Positions 7,715 to 16,095 are shown, counted from the first letter of the stretch. The stretch: DNA of 64,000 nucleotides from Tateyamaria omphalii (GCF_019802125.1 NZ_JAHVHT010000003.1:1-64000); one strand, 5' to 3'. Made by a program: numbers and translations. The notes: a model not told the origin generated them from the letters alone.

Positions 7715-8893
7715 ATGGCATTGAAGTATTTGAGGGACAGCCTTCCATGGCTGGTTCCATCCGCAGCAATTGTGTTCGCAGCATCCGGTTTTCTCGAGCT
7801 CGGAGGCACCGAAGAGGCGGCGGAACCGCAGCCTGTCGCCGCCGCCGTGCCGCAACCCGCACCTGTTGCGCCGCAGCCTGTATCGGCGCAGATCGTGGAT
7901 ACTGCTCTGCCAGCTGATCAAGAGGTCGTCGCCCGCCAGGTCTCGCCCGAAACATCCCTGACCGCCGTCGCACCGGTCGCGCCGCAAGCGCAGCCCGTAA
8001 CAGCCGCAGCGCCGGCACCTGCGCCAAAGCCAGTGGCAACGCCTGCGCCACAGCGCACGGCGTCGCTCGCCGCCACACCCGTCGCGCCGTTCTTTGATAC
8101 CAACACGTTTGGAGCAGGCGCGCAGCAGCAGTGCATCGACGATCTGCGCACCATGGCCGATCAGGCGCGCGTCTACTTTCCCAGTGGCGGTTTGACCGCG
8201 GACCAGGGCGGTATCGAACAGGGCCGCCTGCTGGGTCTGATTGCGCAGAACTGCCAGGGCGTTCAGATCCGGGTCGAGGGGCATTCGGACCCGTCGGGTG
8301 ATCCGGCTGCCAACCTGCGTCTCAGCCAGGCCCGGGCCGAAGAGGTCATCAAACGCATCGGCGCCTCGGGCATCGACACGCGCATGTTCGTTGCGCAAGG
8401 CATGGGCGACCGGCAGCCGTCGGGCATCGTGGGCCCGGAACCTGCATCTTACTATGATCGCCGTGTCGAGTTCTCACTTGTGGAAGAGGTGACACGCGTC
8501 GCCGTCCGCGTTCCCACTGCGACACCCAAGCCATGGGCCAACGCCACATGCGTGACAGCGCTTCAGCAGGCCGTCGACAGTACCATGCTGTTCTATGCGC
8601 CGCGCTCGGTCTCTCTCGGCTCCAGCGACGTCGATACGGCGATGACCCTTGCCATGATGGCGATGGAATGCCCCCACGCGCGTCTGCGCGTGATCGGCCA
8701 CCATGCCGGTGACGTCGGTTCGGGCGAGGGCGTGTCGACCGGGCTCCTGCGGGCCAAGGCGTTGATGGCGATGCTGGTGGGTAGAGGGGTAAATGCTGAA
8801 GAAATCATTATCGCAGCGCCCTCTCGTCCCCTGAACGACGCAGGCCTGCCAGGCAGCCGCGTCCGCTTCGACGTGATCCTCGAAGAGGGCTGA
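7715..8893 (+). CDS. OmpA-family protein with two OmpA-like domains
   Basis: A 392-residue envelope protein. The start MALKYLRDSLPW at 7715 follows GGGGGATATTCT. A hydrophobic N-terminal segment (LVPSAAIVFAASGFL) is followed by about 90 residues of Pro/Ala-rich linker. The first OmpA-like peptidoglycan-binding domain has IRVEGHSDPSGDPAANLRLS and the RAEEVIKRIGASGID segment. A second, diverged OmpA-like unit follows (CVTALQQAVDSTMLFYAPRS, LRVIGHHAGD, LLRAKALMAMLVGRGV). The likely job is anchoring to peptidoglycan. It sits alone between nusG and rplK with its own terminator. Confidence 0.85.
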   Translation: MALKYLRDSLPWLVPSAAIVFAASGFLELGGTEEAAEPQPVAAAVPQPAPVAPQPVSAQIVDTALPADQEVVARQVSPETSLTAVAPVAPQAQPVTAAAPAPAPKPVATPAPQRTASLAATPVAPFFDTNTFGAGAQQQCIDDLRTMADQARVYFPSGGLTADQGGIEQGRLLGLIAQNCQGVQIRVEGHSDPSGDPAANLRLSQARAEEVIKRIGASGIDTRMFVAQGMGDRQPSGIVGPEPASYYDRRVEFSLVEEVTRVAVRVPTATPKPWANATCVTALQQAVDSTMLFYAPRSVSLGSSDVDTAMTLAMMAMECPHARLRVIGHHAGDVGSGEGVSTGLLRAKALMAMLVGRGVNAEEIIIAAPSRPLNDAGLPGSRVRFDVILEEG

Positions 8894-8899
8894 CGATAC

Positions 8900-8913
8900 G
8901 TCCCCGCGGGGAC
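8900..8913. repeat. Perfect palindrome GTCCCCGCGGGGAC, copy 1
   Basis: A 14-bp perfect palindrome 6 bp after the OmpA-like stop codon. The same 14-mer occurs at 34780-34793 and 54714-54727. Confidence 0.9.
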
Positions 8914-8933
8914 ATTCCCCCTTGTGTTTTTGG

Positions 8934-8967
8934 CAGGAGCGCTGTAACCGGCGCTCCTGTTGCTTTT
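8934..8967 (+). terminator. Probable terminator of the OmpA-like gene
   Basis: The 9-bp stem 8934-8942/8951-8959 (core AGGAGCGC with GCGCTCCT) has an 8-nt loop and is followed by a T-rich GTTGCTTTT tract. Confidence 0.65.
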
Positions 8968-8990
8968 GCAACATTCCCCGTGGGAGGCGA

Positions 8991-9006
8991 GGGCATCGCG
9001 ATGCCC
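8991..9006. promoter_or_regulatory. 16-bp perfect palindrome in the rplK leader
   Basis: GGGCATCGCGATGCCC is a perfect palindrome 68 bp before the rplK start. It may be a protein-binding site or part of leader RNA folding. Confidence 0.5.
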
Positions 9007-9030
9007 AGACCACGACCACGTCAACATAGG

Positions 9031-9050
9031 CTTTGGAACGCGTTCCAAAG
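9031..9050. promoter_or_regulatory. 20-bp perfect palindrome just upstream of rplK
   Basis: CTTTGGAACGCGTTCCAAAG is a 20-bp perfect palindrome ending 23 bp before the rplK ATG. A loop-less RNA hairpin is strained, so the symmetry fits a dimeric DNA-binding protein. LacI-type operators with a central CG look similar. No such operator is known to me for an L11 operon. Confidence 0.55.
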
Positions 9051-9073
9051 CTGTTTGAAAAGGAGATTGGCAC

Positions 9074-9499
9074 ATGGCCAAGAAACTTGCCGGCACCATG
9101 AAATTGCAGGTGCCCGCCGGTCAAGCAAACCCATCCCCGCCGGTTGGTCCGGCTCTGGGTCAGCGCGGCATCAATATCATGGAATTCTGCAAGGCGTTCA
9201 ACGCCAAGACCGCAGACATGGAGCCCGGCGCGCCGTGCCCGACCGTGATCACCTACTACCAGGACAAATCCTTCGCCATGGATATCAAGACGCCGCCTGC
9301 GTCTTACTATCTGAAGAAAGCGGCCAAGGTGAAATCCGGCGCCAACAACCCCTCGCGTGAGACGGTTGGTACGGTGACGGCCGCGCAGGTGCGCGAGATT
9401 GCCGAAGCGAAGATGAAGGATCTGAACGCCAACGACATCGACGGCGCGATGCAGATCATCCTGGGCTCTGCCCGCTCCATGGGCATCGAGGTGAAGTAA
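9074..9499 (+). CDS. rplK: 50S ribosomal protein L11
   Basis: A 141-residue L11, standard length. The N-terminal signature is [20 protein letters not shown] followed by [20 protein letters not shown]; the C-terminal RNA-binding domain has the [20 protein letters not shown] segment. L11 binds the GTPase-associated centre of 23S rRNA. AAAAGGAG lies 10 bp before the ATG. The stop is one base from the rplA start, so the pair is one transcript. The leader carries several inverted repeats. Confidence 0.97.
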   Translation: MAKKLAGTMKLQVPAGQANPSPPVGPALGQRGINIMEFCKAFNAKTADMEPGAPCPTVITYYQDKSFAMDIKTPPASYYLKKAAKVKSGANNPSRETVGTVTAAQVREIAEAKMKDLNANDIDGAMQIILGSARSMGIEVK

Positions 9500-9500
9500 G

Positions 9501-10199
9501 ATGGCAAAGCTTGGAAAACGCACAAAAGCAGCCCGCGAAGCCTTCGCCGGGAAAGAGAACCTGACCGTCGAAGACGCGGTGAGCCTGATCAAGGCGAACG
9601 CCTCGGCCAAGTTCGACGAGACGGTTGAAATCTCGATGAACCTGGGCGTTGACCCTCGCCACGCGGACCAGATGGTGCGCGGCGTGGTTGGCCTGCCCAA
9701 CGGCACCGGCAAGGACGTGCGCGTCGCCGTGTTTGCCCGCGGCCCCAAGGCCGAGGAAGCGCAAGCGGCGGGTGCGGACATCGTGGGCGCCGAGGACCTG
9801 ATGGAAACCGTCCAGGGCGGCACCATCGAGTTCGACCGCTGCATCGCCACCCCCGACATGATGCCCATCGTGGGCCGTCTGGGTAAGGTGCTGGGCCCCC
9901 GCAACCTGATGCCGAACCCCAAGGTCGGCACCGTGACCATGGACGTCGCTGACGCCGTGAAAGCGGCCAAGGGCGGTGAAGTTCAGTTCAAGGCGGAGAA
10001 GGCCGGTGTGGTCCACGCAGGCGTGGGCAAGGCATCGTTCGACGAGGCCAAGCTGGTCGAAAACATCCGTGCATTCGTGGGTGCCGTGGCCAAGGCCAAG
10101 CCCGCAGGCGCGAAAGGCACCTATATGAAAAAGGTGTCGCTGAGCTCGACCATGGGTCCGGGCGTGAGCGTCGATGTGGAGAACGCCGTCACCGAATAA
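9501..10199 (+). CDS. rplA: 50S ribosomal protein L1
   Basis: A 232-residue L1, standard length, with [14 protein letters not shown] at the start, the [13 protein letters not shown] strand, and the L1 signature near [21 protein letters not shown]1 forms the mobile stalk of the large subunit and is the usual autoregulator of rplKA mRNA. It starts one base after rplK ends. A terminator follows; rplJ, rplL and rpoB, which normally come next, are absent from the remaining 54 kb. Confidence 0.97.
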   Translation: MAKLGKRTKAAREAFAGKENLTVEDAVSLIKANASAKFDETVEISMNLGVDPRHADQMVRGVVGLPNGTGKDVRVAVFARGPKAEEAQAAGADIVGAEDLMETVQGGTIEFDRCIATPDMMPIVGRLGKVLGPRNLMPNPKVGTVTMDVADAVKAAKGGEVQFKAEKAGVVHAGVGKASFDEAKLVENIRAFVGAVAKAKPAGAKGTYMKKVSLSSTMGPGVSVDVENAVTE

Positions 10200-10225
10200 T
10201 CAGGAACAAGTTCGAGAGAGTTTGG

Positions 10226-10258
10226 ATGGCGCGTGCCCGAAGGGGTGCGCGCCATTTT
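10226..10258 (+). terminator. Intrinsic terminator after rplA
   Basis: Stem ATGGCGCG (10226-10233) pairs with CGCGCCAT (10248-10255); the inner part can pair further around GAAG, and TTTT follows. Confidence 0.75.
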
Positions 10259-10259
10259 C

Positions 10260-10532
10260 TGTTCCCGCGTAGACAGACCGTTTGGCACCGTCATCGTCTG
10301 GCCGAACGTCATCTGACAGCCAGTCAATGTAAGGTGCACTTTTGCGTTCGGATATCTGCGTTTCGCGCAGCGTCGAAACTCCGGCAACTTTGCATTCGCT
10401 TATCGCATCTCCGCAGGAGAAAAGCCTACGGCGAGGCTTAATTGGTGTGGGACGCGGACAACCGAGCTTGCGAGTTACTCCAACTCCGTCATCGGTGCTC
10501 CCGATGCGAGAGCGTTTGGGTCCGAGGCATCA
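10260..10532. other. Spacer between rplA and the convergent catabolic operon
   Basis: About 270 bp with no supported gene. Short frames here have no ribosome site or known motif. A weak imperfect hairpin near 10500-10517 might end the minus-strand operon. Confidence 0.4.
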
Positions 10533-11315
10533 CTAGCGCATCGACGGCGCGTCGGGCACATGGGTATCCACCATACGGCGTGCGAGTTCGAGGCAGCCCC
10601 CTGCCTGATGCACCGCCAATGCGCGTCCTTTCTCGGCAGTCGCAAGATGCGCTTCGCCTACCACGCCGGTTTCGGACAGATCCGATGCGATCCAGCCATA
10701 GGATATGGGACCGATTGGCGGGATAGCCGACGTTTCCGCGCTGGATCGAAAGTCACGGGCGGCTGCCATATCAACTGTCTCGGGTCTGAAAGCCAGCATA
10801 AGCGACGTTTCCCTATCGCCGCCGTGAATCCCAAACATGTCCTCTTGTTCGCTGAATAGCCCCTCGGGTGCGCCGAACGATCCCCATTGGGCCTTGACCG
10901 CAAGCATCCCTGCCTGCACCCGCAACTCGCGGCTGAGAATCGAGATGAGGTCGAGGTTGCCGCCATGAGAATTGACGATCATCAGCTTTGTCAGACCGGC
11001 TCGCGCTACGGATAGGCCGATCTCGGTCCAGGCGCGCAGTGCCGTTTCTGCGGTCAACGTACAGGTTCCTGCGGCCCATAGGTGTTCGTTGGACTTGCCA
11101 ACCGCTTGCACCGGTAGGATCAGCAGATCGAGGTCATCGGGGCAAGCTGCGCGAACGGCATCCAGCATCCCTTCGGCGATCAGGGTGTCCGTGCCGACGG
11201 GCAGGTGGGGGCCATGTTGTTCGATGGCTGCGGTGGGCAGAAGAACAATGGTTCGATCAGGGTTCCGCGCCTCGAATTCCGGCATTCGCAGGTCCGCCCA
11301 GTTGCGCGCGCTCAT
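10533..11315 (-). CDS. Creatininase-family amidohydrolase
   Basis: A 260-residue protein of the creatininase family, whose members are metal-dependent amidases (creatininase, MftE, ArfB). Metal ligand candidates are in place: Glu32 and His34 in IEQHGPHLPVG, Asp43 in GTD, His117 in VNSHGGN, and Glu169 in GIHGGDRETS, with His164 nearby as in the catalytic region. The start at 11315 overlaps the upstream stop by 4 bp. It is the last gene of the coupled minus-strand operon, suggesting it hydrolyses a ring amide or amide formed by earlier enzymes. Creatinine itself is only one possibility. Confidence 0.85.
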   Translation of the reverse strand: MSARNWADLRMPEFEARNPDRTIVLLPTAAIEQHGPHLPVGTDTLIAEGMLDAVRAACPDDLDLLILPVQAVGKSNEHLWAAGTCTLTAETALRAWTEIGLSVARAGLTKLMIVNSHGGNLDLISILSRELRVQAGMLAVKAQWGSFGAPEGLFSEQEDMFGIHGGDRETSLMLAFRPETVDMAAARDFRSSAETSAIPPIGPISYGWIASDLSETGVVGEAHLATAEKGRALAVHQAGGCLELARRMVDTHVPDAPSMR

Positions 11316-12232
11316 GCTTCTTCCTTCGGGGCGTAGGTTGCCGCAAGACGCGAGGCCAGATAGTCCGCCGCGCGGATCGGCGGGTACTTGGCTTCGCCCG
11401 TGCCTGGCAGCGCTTCGACCAGCGCATCGGGGTTGGCTTCGCAGAAGAATGCGACCGACCGACGTTGACGTTTTGGGGGCAGTACGCGATGCGGGGTAGA
11501 GACATAGATGTCGTTGGTCCAGCGCATCAGACAATCGCCGATATTGACGACATAAGCTCCCGGCACATGCGGCACATCCGTCCAGTCGCCCCCGCGCGGC
11601 TGCACCTGCAATCCGGGCTCGCCATCCGTCATCAACAGCGTGATTGCGCCATAATCCGTGTGCGCGCCCGCGCCAATCTCGTTGGCGGCACCACTGGCAG
11701 GCGGGTAGTGGAGCAGCCGCATGGCCGAAAGTGGCTCCGTGAACAGATCAGCAAAGTGGGTGGAGGGGAGCGCCAGATCCTCGGCCATGACACTCAGCAG
11801 CGCCGATGCCTGGACCTGACAGGCATCGTAGTAGGCCAGCATGGTGTCTGCGAAACCGGGAATATCGGGCCAGCGATTGACACCACGAAACGGCTCGTTC
11901 GCAAGCACGCGGGGATCATCAGGTGCCAGGTCATAGCCGATATTGAAGGTTTCCTTGCTGTCGACTTCGGGCCGGGTTTCGTCCAGCGACTCGTCCCCCG
12001 GCTTGGCCCAGCCGCGAAAGTGCGGGGTGTCGAGGATCGACAGCTTCGCCTTTTCCGCCCGTGGCTGGTTGAAGAACATGTCCGCCAGTCGGAAAACCTC
12101 GTCCCGCAGGTCTTGCGGCACTTGCGGGTTGGAGAGAAGAAAGAAACCGCTTTCGCGCACTGCTTGGCCCAGTTGTGCGGCAAAAGCAGCGCGATCGCTT
12201 TGCGCCTCCGACCAGTCGAGAACGGGGATCAT
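11312..12232 (-). CDS. Isopenicillin-N-synthase-like 2-oxoglutarate/Fe(II) dioxygenase
   Basis: A 306-residue member of the IPNS/2OG-Fe(II) oxygenase superfamily. The N-terminal DIOX_N-type region (IPVLDWSEAQ, later ESGFFLLSNPQV) leads into a double-stranded beta helix. Iron ligands are probably His191 and Asp193 in GAHTDYG and His248 in STPHRVLPP; the Arg257-x-Ser259 pair would hold 2-oxoglutarate. It overlaps both neighbours by 4 bp. The likely role is hydroxylation or oxidative ring/demethylation chemistry on the operon's substrate. The frame is open further upstream to 12415, but MIPVLDW is the family-like start. Confidence 0.85.
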   Translation of the reverse strand: MIPVLDWSEAQSDRAAFAAQLGQAVRESGFFLLSNPQVPQDLRDEVFRLADMFFNQPRAEKAKLSILDTPHFRGWAKPGDESLDETRPEVDSKETFNIGYDLAPDDPRVLANEPFRGVNRWPDIPGFADTMLAYYDACQVQASALLSVMAEDLALPSTHFADLFTEPLSAMRLLHYPPASGAANEIGAGAHTDYGAITLLMTDGEPGLQVQPRGGDWTDVPHVPGAYVVNIGDCLMRWTNDIYVSTPHRVLPPKRQRRSVAFFCEANPDALVEALPGTGEAKYPPIRAADYLASRLAATYAPKEEA

Positions 12233-12825
12233 GCTGTCAGCCTTTCCATACGTTCCGCCACCTTCCTCAGATAGCTTGCCCGCGATGTGTCTGTCGAGCT
12301 GTCCATCAGATAGTGCGCGGCAAAGACCGTGCGGCACCGTTTGGCGCAGATTGCGCGGAGGCCGCGCGTCAGCATCTTGCGTCCGGGTGCGCCGATCAGG
12401 GTGGTAAGCCACCATGATGCGCCGCAGGTCGTAAAGACACCCAACCGTTTGATATGCGTGAGGCCCGGCTGGATGTTGTCACCTTCGCCCTTGGGCATGA
12501 TGAACGCGACACCGGGCAACAGCACCCGGTCAAGCCAGCCCTTGAGCATCGCTGGCAGACCGTACCACCATGTCGGATAGACGAAGATGAGCGCATCGGC
12601 CCATTGCACATCTGCCACGTCCTGCGCCACGGGGGCCGCGTTACAGGTTTCATCAAGGTAGCAGTCCAGCTCATGAGCCGTCAGCACGGGCATGAAATTC
12701 GACCGATATAGATCGCGGACCCGGTATTCGATTCCGACCTTGTCTAAATGGGTTGTCACCGTCTCCAGCACGGCGGCGTTGAAACTGTCCTCCTTGGGGT
12801 GGCAAAAAATGATGAGCGCACGCAT
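12229..12825 (-). CDS. Flavodoxin-fold NAD(P)H:quinone oxidoreductase family protein, paralogue A
   Basis: A 198-residue protein of the flavodoxin_2/NQO1-KefF-like family. MRALIIFCHPKEDSFNAAV is the phosphate-binding start, and PTWWYGLPAMLKGWLDRVLL is the family hallmark at the FMN site. It begins at 12825, sharing one base with the stop of the gene before it, and overlaps the next gene by 4 bp. It probably supplies electrons through FMN or reduces a quinone-like intermediate. It is clearly related to the adjacent 12825-13436 gene, so this is a tandem duplication that may form a heterodimer. Confidence 0.8.
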   Translation of the reverse strand: MRALIIFCHPKEDSFNAAVLETVTTHLDKVGIEYRVRDLYRSNFMPVLTAHELDCYLDETCNAAPVAQDVADVQWADALIFVYPTWWYGLPAMLKGWLDRVLLPGVAFIMPKGEGDNIQPGLTHIKRLGVFTTCGASWWLTTLIGAPGRKMLTRGLRAICAKRCRTVFAAHYLMDSSTDTSRASYLRKVAERMERLTA

Positions 12826-13436
12826 CAGAATGTCCTTAACTGTTCTCCGACATGCTCCAGAAAACTGCGCCTTTTCGCATCCGTTGCCCGGTTCATGTCG
12901 TAAAGGGCAAGGTATTTGGTCGTCCTCGGCCTGCACACATGCCAGACCGCTCTGGTCACGCATTTGCGCGGCGGGTCACCGCACAGCATGGCCCTGACCC
13001 GCGTGCCGCCATAGGTGGTGACAGCCGCCAGCCGCCGGATGCGTGTCAGGTTCGGGACGACCTTGCCATCGTCCAACCGGAAAGACACGCCCGGTAAAAA
13101 CACCCGGTCGAGAAAGCCCTTGAGCATCGCCGGGTAGCCAAAATTCCACACCGGAAAGACCATGATCAGCGCGTCCGCCGCACGCAGGCGGTCCACGTAG
13201 TCTTTCACGGGTTCGATGTTTTCCGGCACGTCGTGATAACCGCGCCGGTCCGCCTCCGACATGATCGGGTCAAAGCCTTCGGCATAAAGATCGCAATCAT
13301 CCACGTCCCACCCGCGTCCCGTCAGTGTCTCGACCACTTGGTGATGCAGGGCAGCGTTGAAGCTGTCCGGCACCGGGTGGGCTGCCAACACCAGCGCGCG
13401 CTGCGGTTCGGCCGGGACTGTGGGTGCCGGTGTCAT
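12825..13436 (-). CDS. Flavodoxin-fold NAD(P)H:quinone oxidoreductase family protein, paralogue B
   Basis: A 203-residue paralogue of the next gene downstream. The fold markers are RALVLAAHPVPDSFNAAL and FPVWNFGYPAMLKGFLDRVF. The start MTPAPTVPAEP at 13436 overlaps the stop of the FAD oxidoreductase by 4 bp (ATGA). The C-terminal parts of the two paralogues differ more than the FMN-site regions. In this operon it may work with the FAD enzyme or the dioxygenase as a reductase. Confidence 0.8.
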   Translation of the reverse strand: MTPAPTVPAEPQRALVLAAHPVPDSFNAALHHQVVETLTGRGWDVDDCDLYAEGFDPIMSEADRRGYHDVPENIEPVKDYVDRLRAADALIMVFPVWNFGYPAMLKGFLDRVFLPGVSFRLDDGKVVPNLTRIRRLAAVTTYGGTRVRAMLCGDPPRKCVTRAVWHVCRPRTTKYLALYDMNRATDAKRRSFLEHVGEQLRTF

Positions 13437-14827
13437 TCCGCCGCCTGTATCTTGGGGTAACTGTACATGCGGCTGAAATCCCACTCGGGATCGTCCCACG
13501 CGATCATCTTGCCGGGGTTCAAGAGGCCCTTGGGGTCCGCCTCCTGCTTGAACTTGAGTTGTCGGTCGTCGACCGTCTGTCGCCCGCCTTCCTCCAGCGT
13601 GTAGCGGTGCGGGTTGAAGACCATGGCGCCTGCGTCTTCGTGGATCTGTATGATCTCATCCAGCCGTTCCTCGGTCGTAAATTTGACAAGGGACAGCCCC
13701 GCAAACATCACCTTGCCGCCCTCTTTCAACACTTCAAGGTGGTGCAAAACCTCGGGCGACAGCGCATCGCGCATCTTTTCGATCAGGTGCAGTTGGTCAG
13801 GATAGCCAAAACGCACCTGCAAGTAGGTGATGGACGGGTCGACCTTGAGCGCGCGCAGCGTGGTGTGGTTCCAGCCGTATTCAAAGACTGTACCGGGCGC
13901 GCGGTCCCAGTCGTGGTCATCGCTGCGATAGATCAGGGTCAGGTCTGGGTTGCGGCCCAAAAGTGTCTGGAACCCGTCCATCGAATGTGGCGCGACCATC
14001 AGCCCGATCAGGGTATCGTCGGCCTCCACATGCGGGGCCACGCGCTGGAAATAGTCCTTGGCCACGGGCGCTTCGAACACGGTGGCAAGCTTGATCAGGA
14101 TGCCGTCCTCGTTTGCAAGATCCTGGGCAAAGCGGGTGGCCGCCATGAAGTCCTTGGATGTCACGAACATCTCGACCCAGTCATAGGCCGGGGCGAGAGG
14201 CATCTCGATCTCGGTAATGATGCCGTTGGTGCCATAGGCGTGGCTGACGCGGGCCAGTTCCTCGCCCCTAAACTCAAGTATGCGCGGCTCTTCTTCCATC
14301 GTGACCACCCGCAGGCGGATGATGTTGCCCAGATCGCGCAAGCTGCCCCAGGTGCATGAGCCGACACCACCCGACCCACCAGCGATGAACCCACCAATGG
14401 TGGCCGTGGCCCACGTGGATGAGAACATGCGGATTTCCTGGCCTGAATGCTCTTTGCAGGCAGCGTCCAGGTCCTTGAGTAGACATCCTGGTTCGACAAT
14501 CACGCGCCCCGGATGCACTTCCTTGACCTTGTCCATCCAGCGCAAGTGCATGACGCAGCCGCCCTCAAGCGGCATGGCCTGTCCATAGTTGCCGGTGCCA
14601 GCGCCTCGCGTGGTGACAGGGACATCGTGCTGATAGCAGACCTTCAGCACTTCAATCACTTCGGCCTCGTTCCGGGGGCGCACGACAAAATCGGCAACGA
14701 CGTGATCCAGCCGCTCCTTCAGCACAGGAGAGTACCAAAAGAAATCACGCGAGGATGCGCGGATGCTTGTCTCTTTTTCTTCAATGTCGAGATGGGCCAG
14801 AGCGGCCTTGGCAGCGTCGAGGTTCAT
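13433..14827 (-). CDS. FAD-binding oxidoreductase, VAO/PCMH (GlcD-like) family
   Basis: A 464-residue flavoprotein. The PCMH-type FAD domain holds TTRGAGTGNYGQAMPLEGG (from about residue 72), followed by PGCLLKDLDAACKEHSGQE and TIGGFIAGGSGGVGS. The C-terminus ends with the typical KFKQEADPKGLLNPGKM. Relatives oxidise 2-hydroxy acids such as glycolate, D-lactate or D-2-hydroxyglutarate, passing electrons to quinone or another acceptor. Start at 14827 and stop overlap both neighbours by 4 bp. The substrate here is unknown; an alcohol or hydroxy acid made by the dioxygenase or amidases is a reasonable guess. Confidence 0.85.
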   Translation of the reverse strand: MNLDAAKAALAHLDIEEKETSIRASSRDFFWYSPVLKERLDHVVADFVVRPRNEAEVIEVLKVCYQHDVPVTTRGAGTGNYGQAMPLEGGCVMHLRWMDKVKEVHPGRVIVEPGCLLKDLDAACKEHSGQEIRMFSSTWATATIGGFIAGGSGGVGSCTWGSLRDLGNIIRLRVVTMEEEPRILEFRGEELARVSHAYGTNGIITEIEMPLAPAYDWVEMFVTSKDFMAATRFAQDLANEDGILIKLATVFEAPVAKDYFQRVAPHVEADDTLIGLMVAPHSMDGFQTLLGRNPDLTLIYRSDDHDWDRAPGTVFEYGWNHTTLRALKVDPSITYLQVRFGYPDQLHLIEKMRDALSPEVLHHLEVLKEGGKVMFAGLSLVKFTTEERLDEIIQIHEDAGAMVFNPHRYTLEEGGRQTVDDRQLKFKQEADPKGLLNPGKMIAWDDPEWDFSRMYSYPKIQAAE

Positions 14828-16095
14828 GATGTCTCCCACAGATGATCGAGGGTGGCGTAGTCGGGCTGGGTGCGGTCGATGGCGATACCGTTCCGCAGCA
14901 CGATGCGGTCGGATTGGGGGCGGGCGTAAAGCTCGGTCCACTCCCGTGCATTGTAGATAACAAGGTCAGCAGGGTCGCCCGCATTCATCCCTTGTGCGGC
15001 AAAGCCGCAGGTGGCAACGGGCTGAGAGGTGAAGGACGTCACCCAGTCGGTTTCAGAATGGTCCAGATGTGCGATGCGCGTCGCCTGCCGCATCACCTCA
15101 AGCATATCCAGATCGCCATAGGCATAGAACGGATCCCGCGTGTTGTCCGAGGCGAAGCTGACAGGGATGCCGCGTGCCTTCATCTCATGCACCAACGTCA
15201 CACCACGCCCGCGCGGGGTGCGGGCCGTGCCAGCGGGCGTGCGGTCCTGAAGGTAAAGGTTGCACATCGGCAGGCTGACCACATGCAACCCGGCCTTCGC
15301 GACCAGATCCAGCGTGTCCATCGCGCGTGTTTCGTTCTGTGTGGACAGCGAACAGCAATGGCCGACAACGATGCGCCCTTCGAAGCCGACCTCCAGCGCG
15401 ACCTCGGCGATCAGGCGCAAGGTTTCCGACGACGCATCCATAGTCTCGTCCACATGGAAATCCGCATCCAGCCCGCGCGCTGTGGCGAGGCGAAAGAAGC
15501 CCTCCAACCGCGCGCGCAGGTCCGGTACGGGATAAGTCACCATGCCAAGCGTCCCACCATGTTCCGCCACCAGATCTGCAGTCACCTTGAAATCGCCGTC
15601 TTCTGAAAACCCGTCGCAGCCGATCAGGCAGACACCCTGTAAATCAATCCTGCCAGCCCACGTCTCACGCAACTCGGAAAACACGGGCCACGTGATCTGT
15701 GGCTGCGGAGGGATACTGTCGAGATGGGTGCGTACTGCCCGCGTGCCGTGGGCGTAGGCGCATTTCAGGCCGAACTCCATCCGCGCGCGTAAATCATCAG
15801 CGGTCCAGTGGGCATGATCCTCGCGCACCATGGTCAGCGCGCCCATGAACGAGCCGTCAGGGTTCGACGCCCGCGGCCAGATGTGCCCCTTGTCCAGATG
15901 CGCGTGCATGTCGGTGAAACAGGGAAGAACCATCGCCCGCGCCATATCCACGCGCTGGCCTGGGGCATCGGCAATCTTTCCGTCCGCAATGTGCAGTTCA
16001 GTGGTGGTGAGGTCTCCGTCCTGCCCGACGAGGCAGGCCGGAACAGTGACATTGGCAAGGGTTATGTGTCCGCTGGGCAGAGCGCGAAAGTCCAT
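14824..16095 (-). CDS. Cytosine-deaminase-like amidohydrolase
   Basis: A 423-residue amidohydrolase-superfamily protein. Metal and catalytic residues of the cytosine deaminase branch are visible: His64 and His66 in MHAHLDKGH, His214 and Glu217 in DFHVDE, His246 in VGHCCSL, and Asp317 in FASDNTRDPF. Known members deaminate cytosine, isoguanine, creatinine or pterins. The start MDFRALPSGH at 16095 shares one base with the permease stop; the end overlaps the FAD enzyme by 4 bp. Placement directly after the transporter suggests it performs the first hydrolytic step on the imported ring compound. Confidence 0.88.
   Translation of the reverse strand: MDFRALPSGHITLANVTVPACLVGQDGDLTTTELHIADGKIADAPGQRVDMARAMVLPCFTDMHAHLDKGHIWPRASNPDGSFMGALTMVREDHAHWTADDLRARMEFGLKCAYAHGTRAVRTHLDSIPPQPQITWPVFSELRETWAGRIDLQGVCLIGCDGFSEDGDFKVTADLVAEHGGTLGMVTYPVPDLRARLEGFFRLATARGLDADFHVDETMDASSETLRLIAEVALEVGFEGRIVVGHCCSLSTQNETRAMDTLDLVAKAGLHVVSLPMCNLYLQDRTPAGTARTPRGRGVTLVHEMKARGIPVSFASDNTRDPFYAYGDLDMLEVMRQATRIAHLDHSETDWVTSFTSQPVATCGFAAQGMNAGDPADLVIYNAREWTELYARPQSDRIVLRNGIAIDRTQPDYATLDHLWETS

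Noticed and set aside
8474-9970. Long minus-strand frame across the OmpA-like gene, rplK and rplA
   Set aside because: It is antisense to conserved ribosomal genes and has no family features.
10533-11315. Calling the amidase a true creatininase
   Set aside because: Metal ligands fit the family, but the family has several substrates and no creatinine-specific genes (creatinase, sarcosine oxidase) are nearby.
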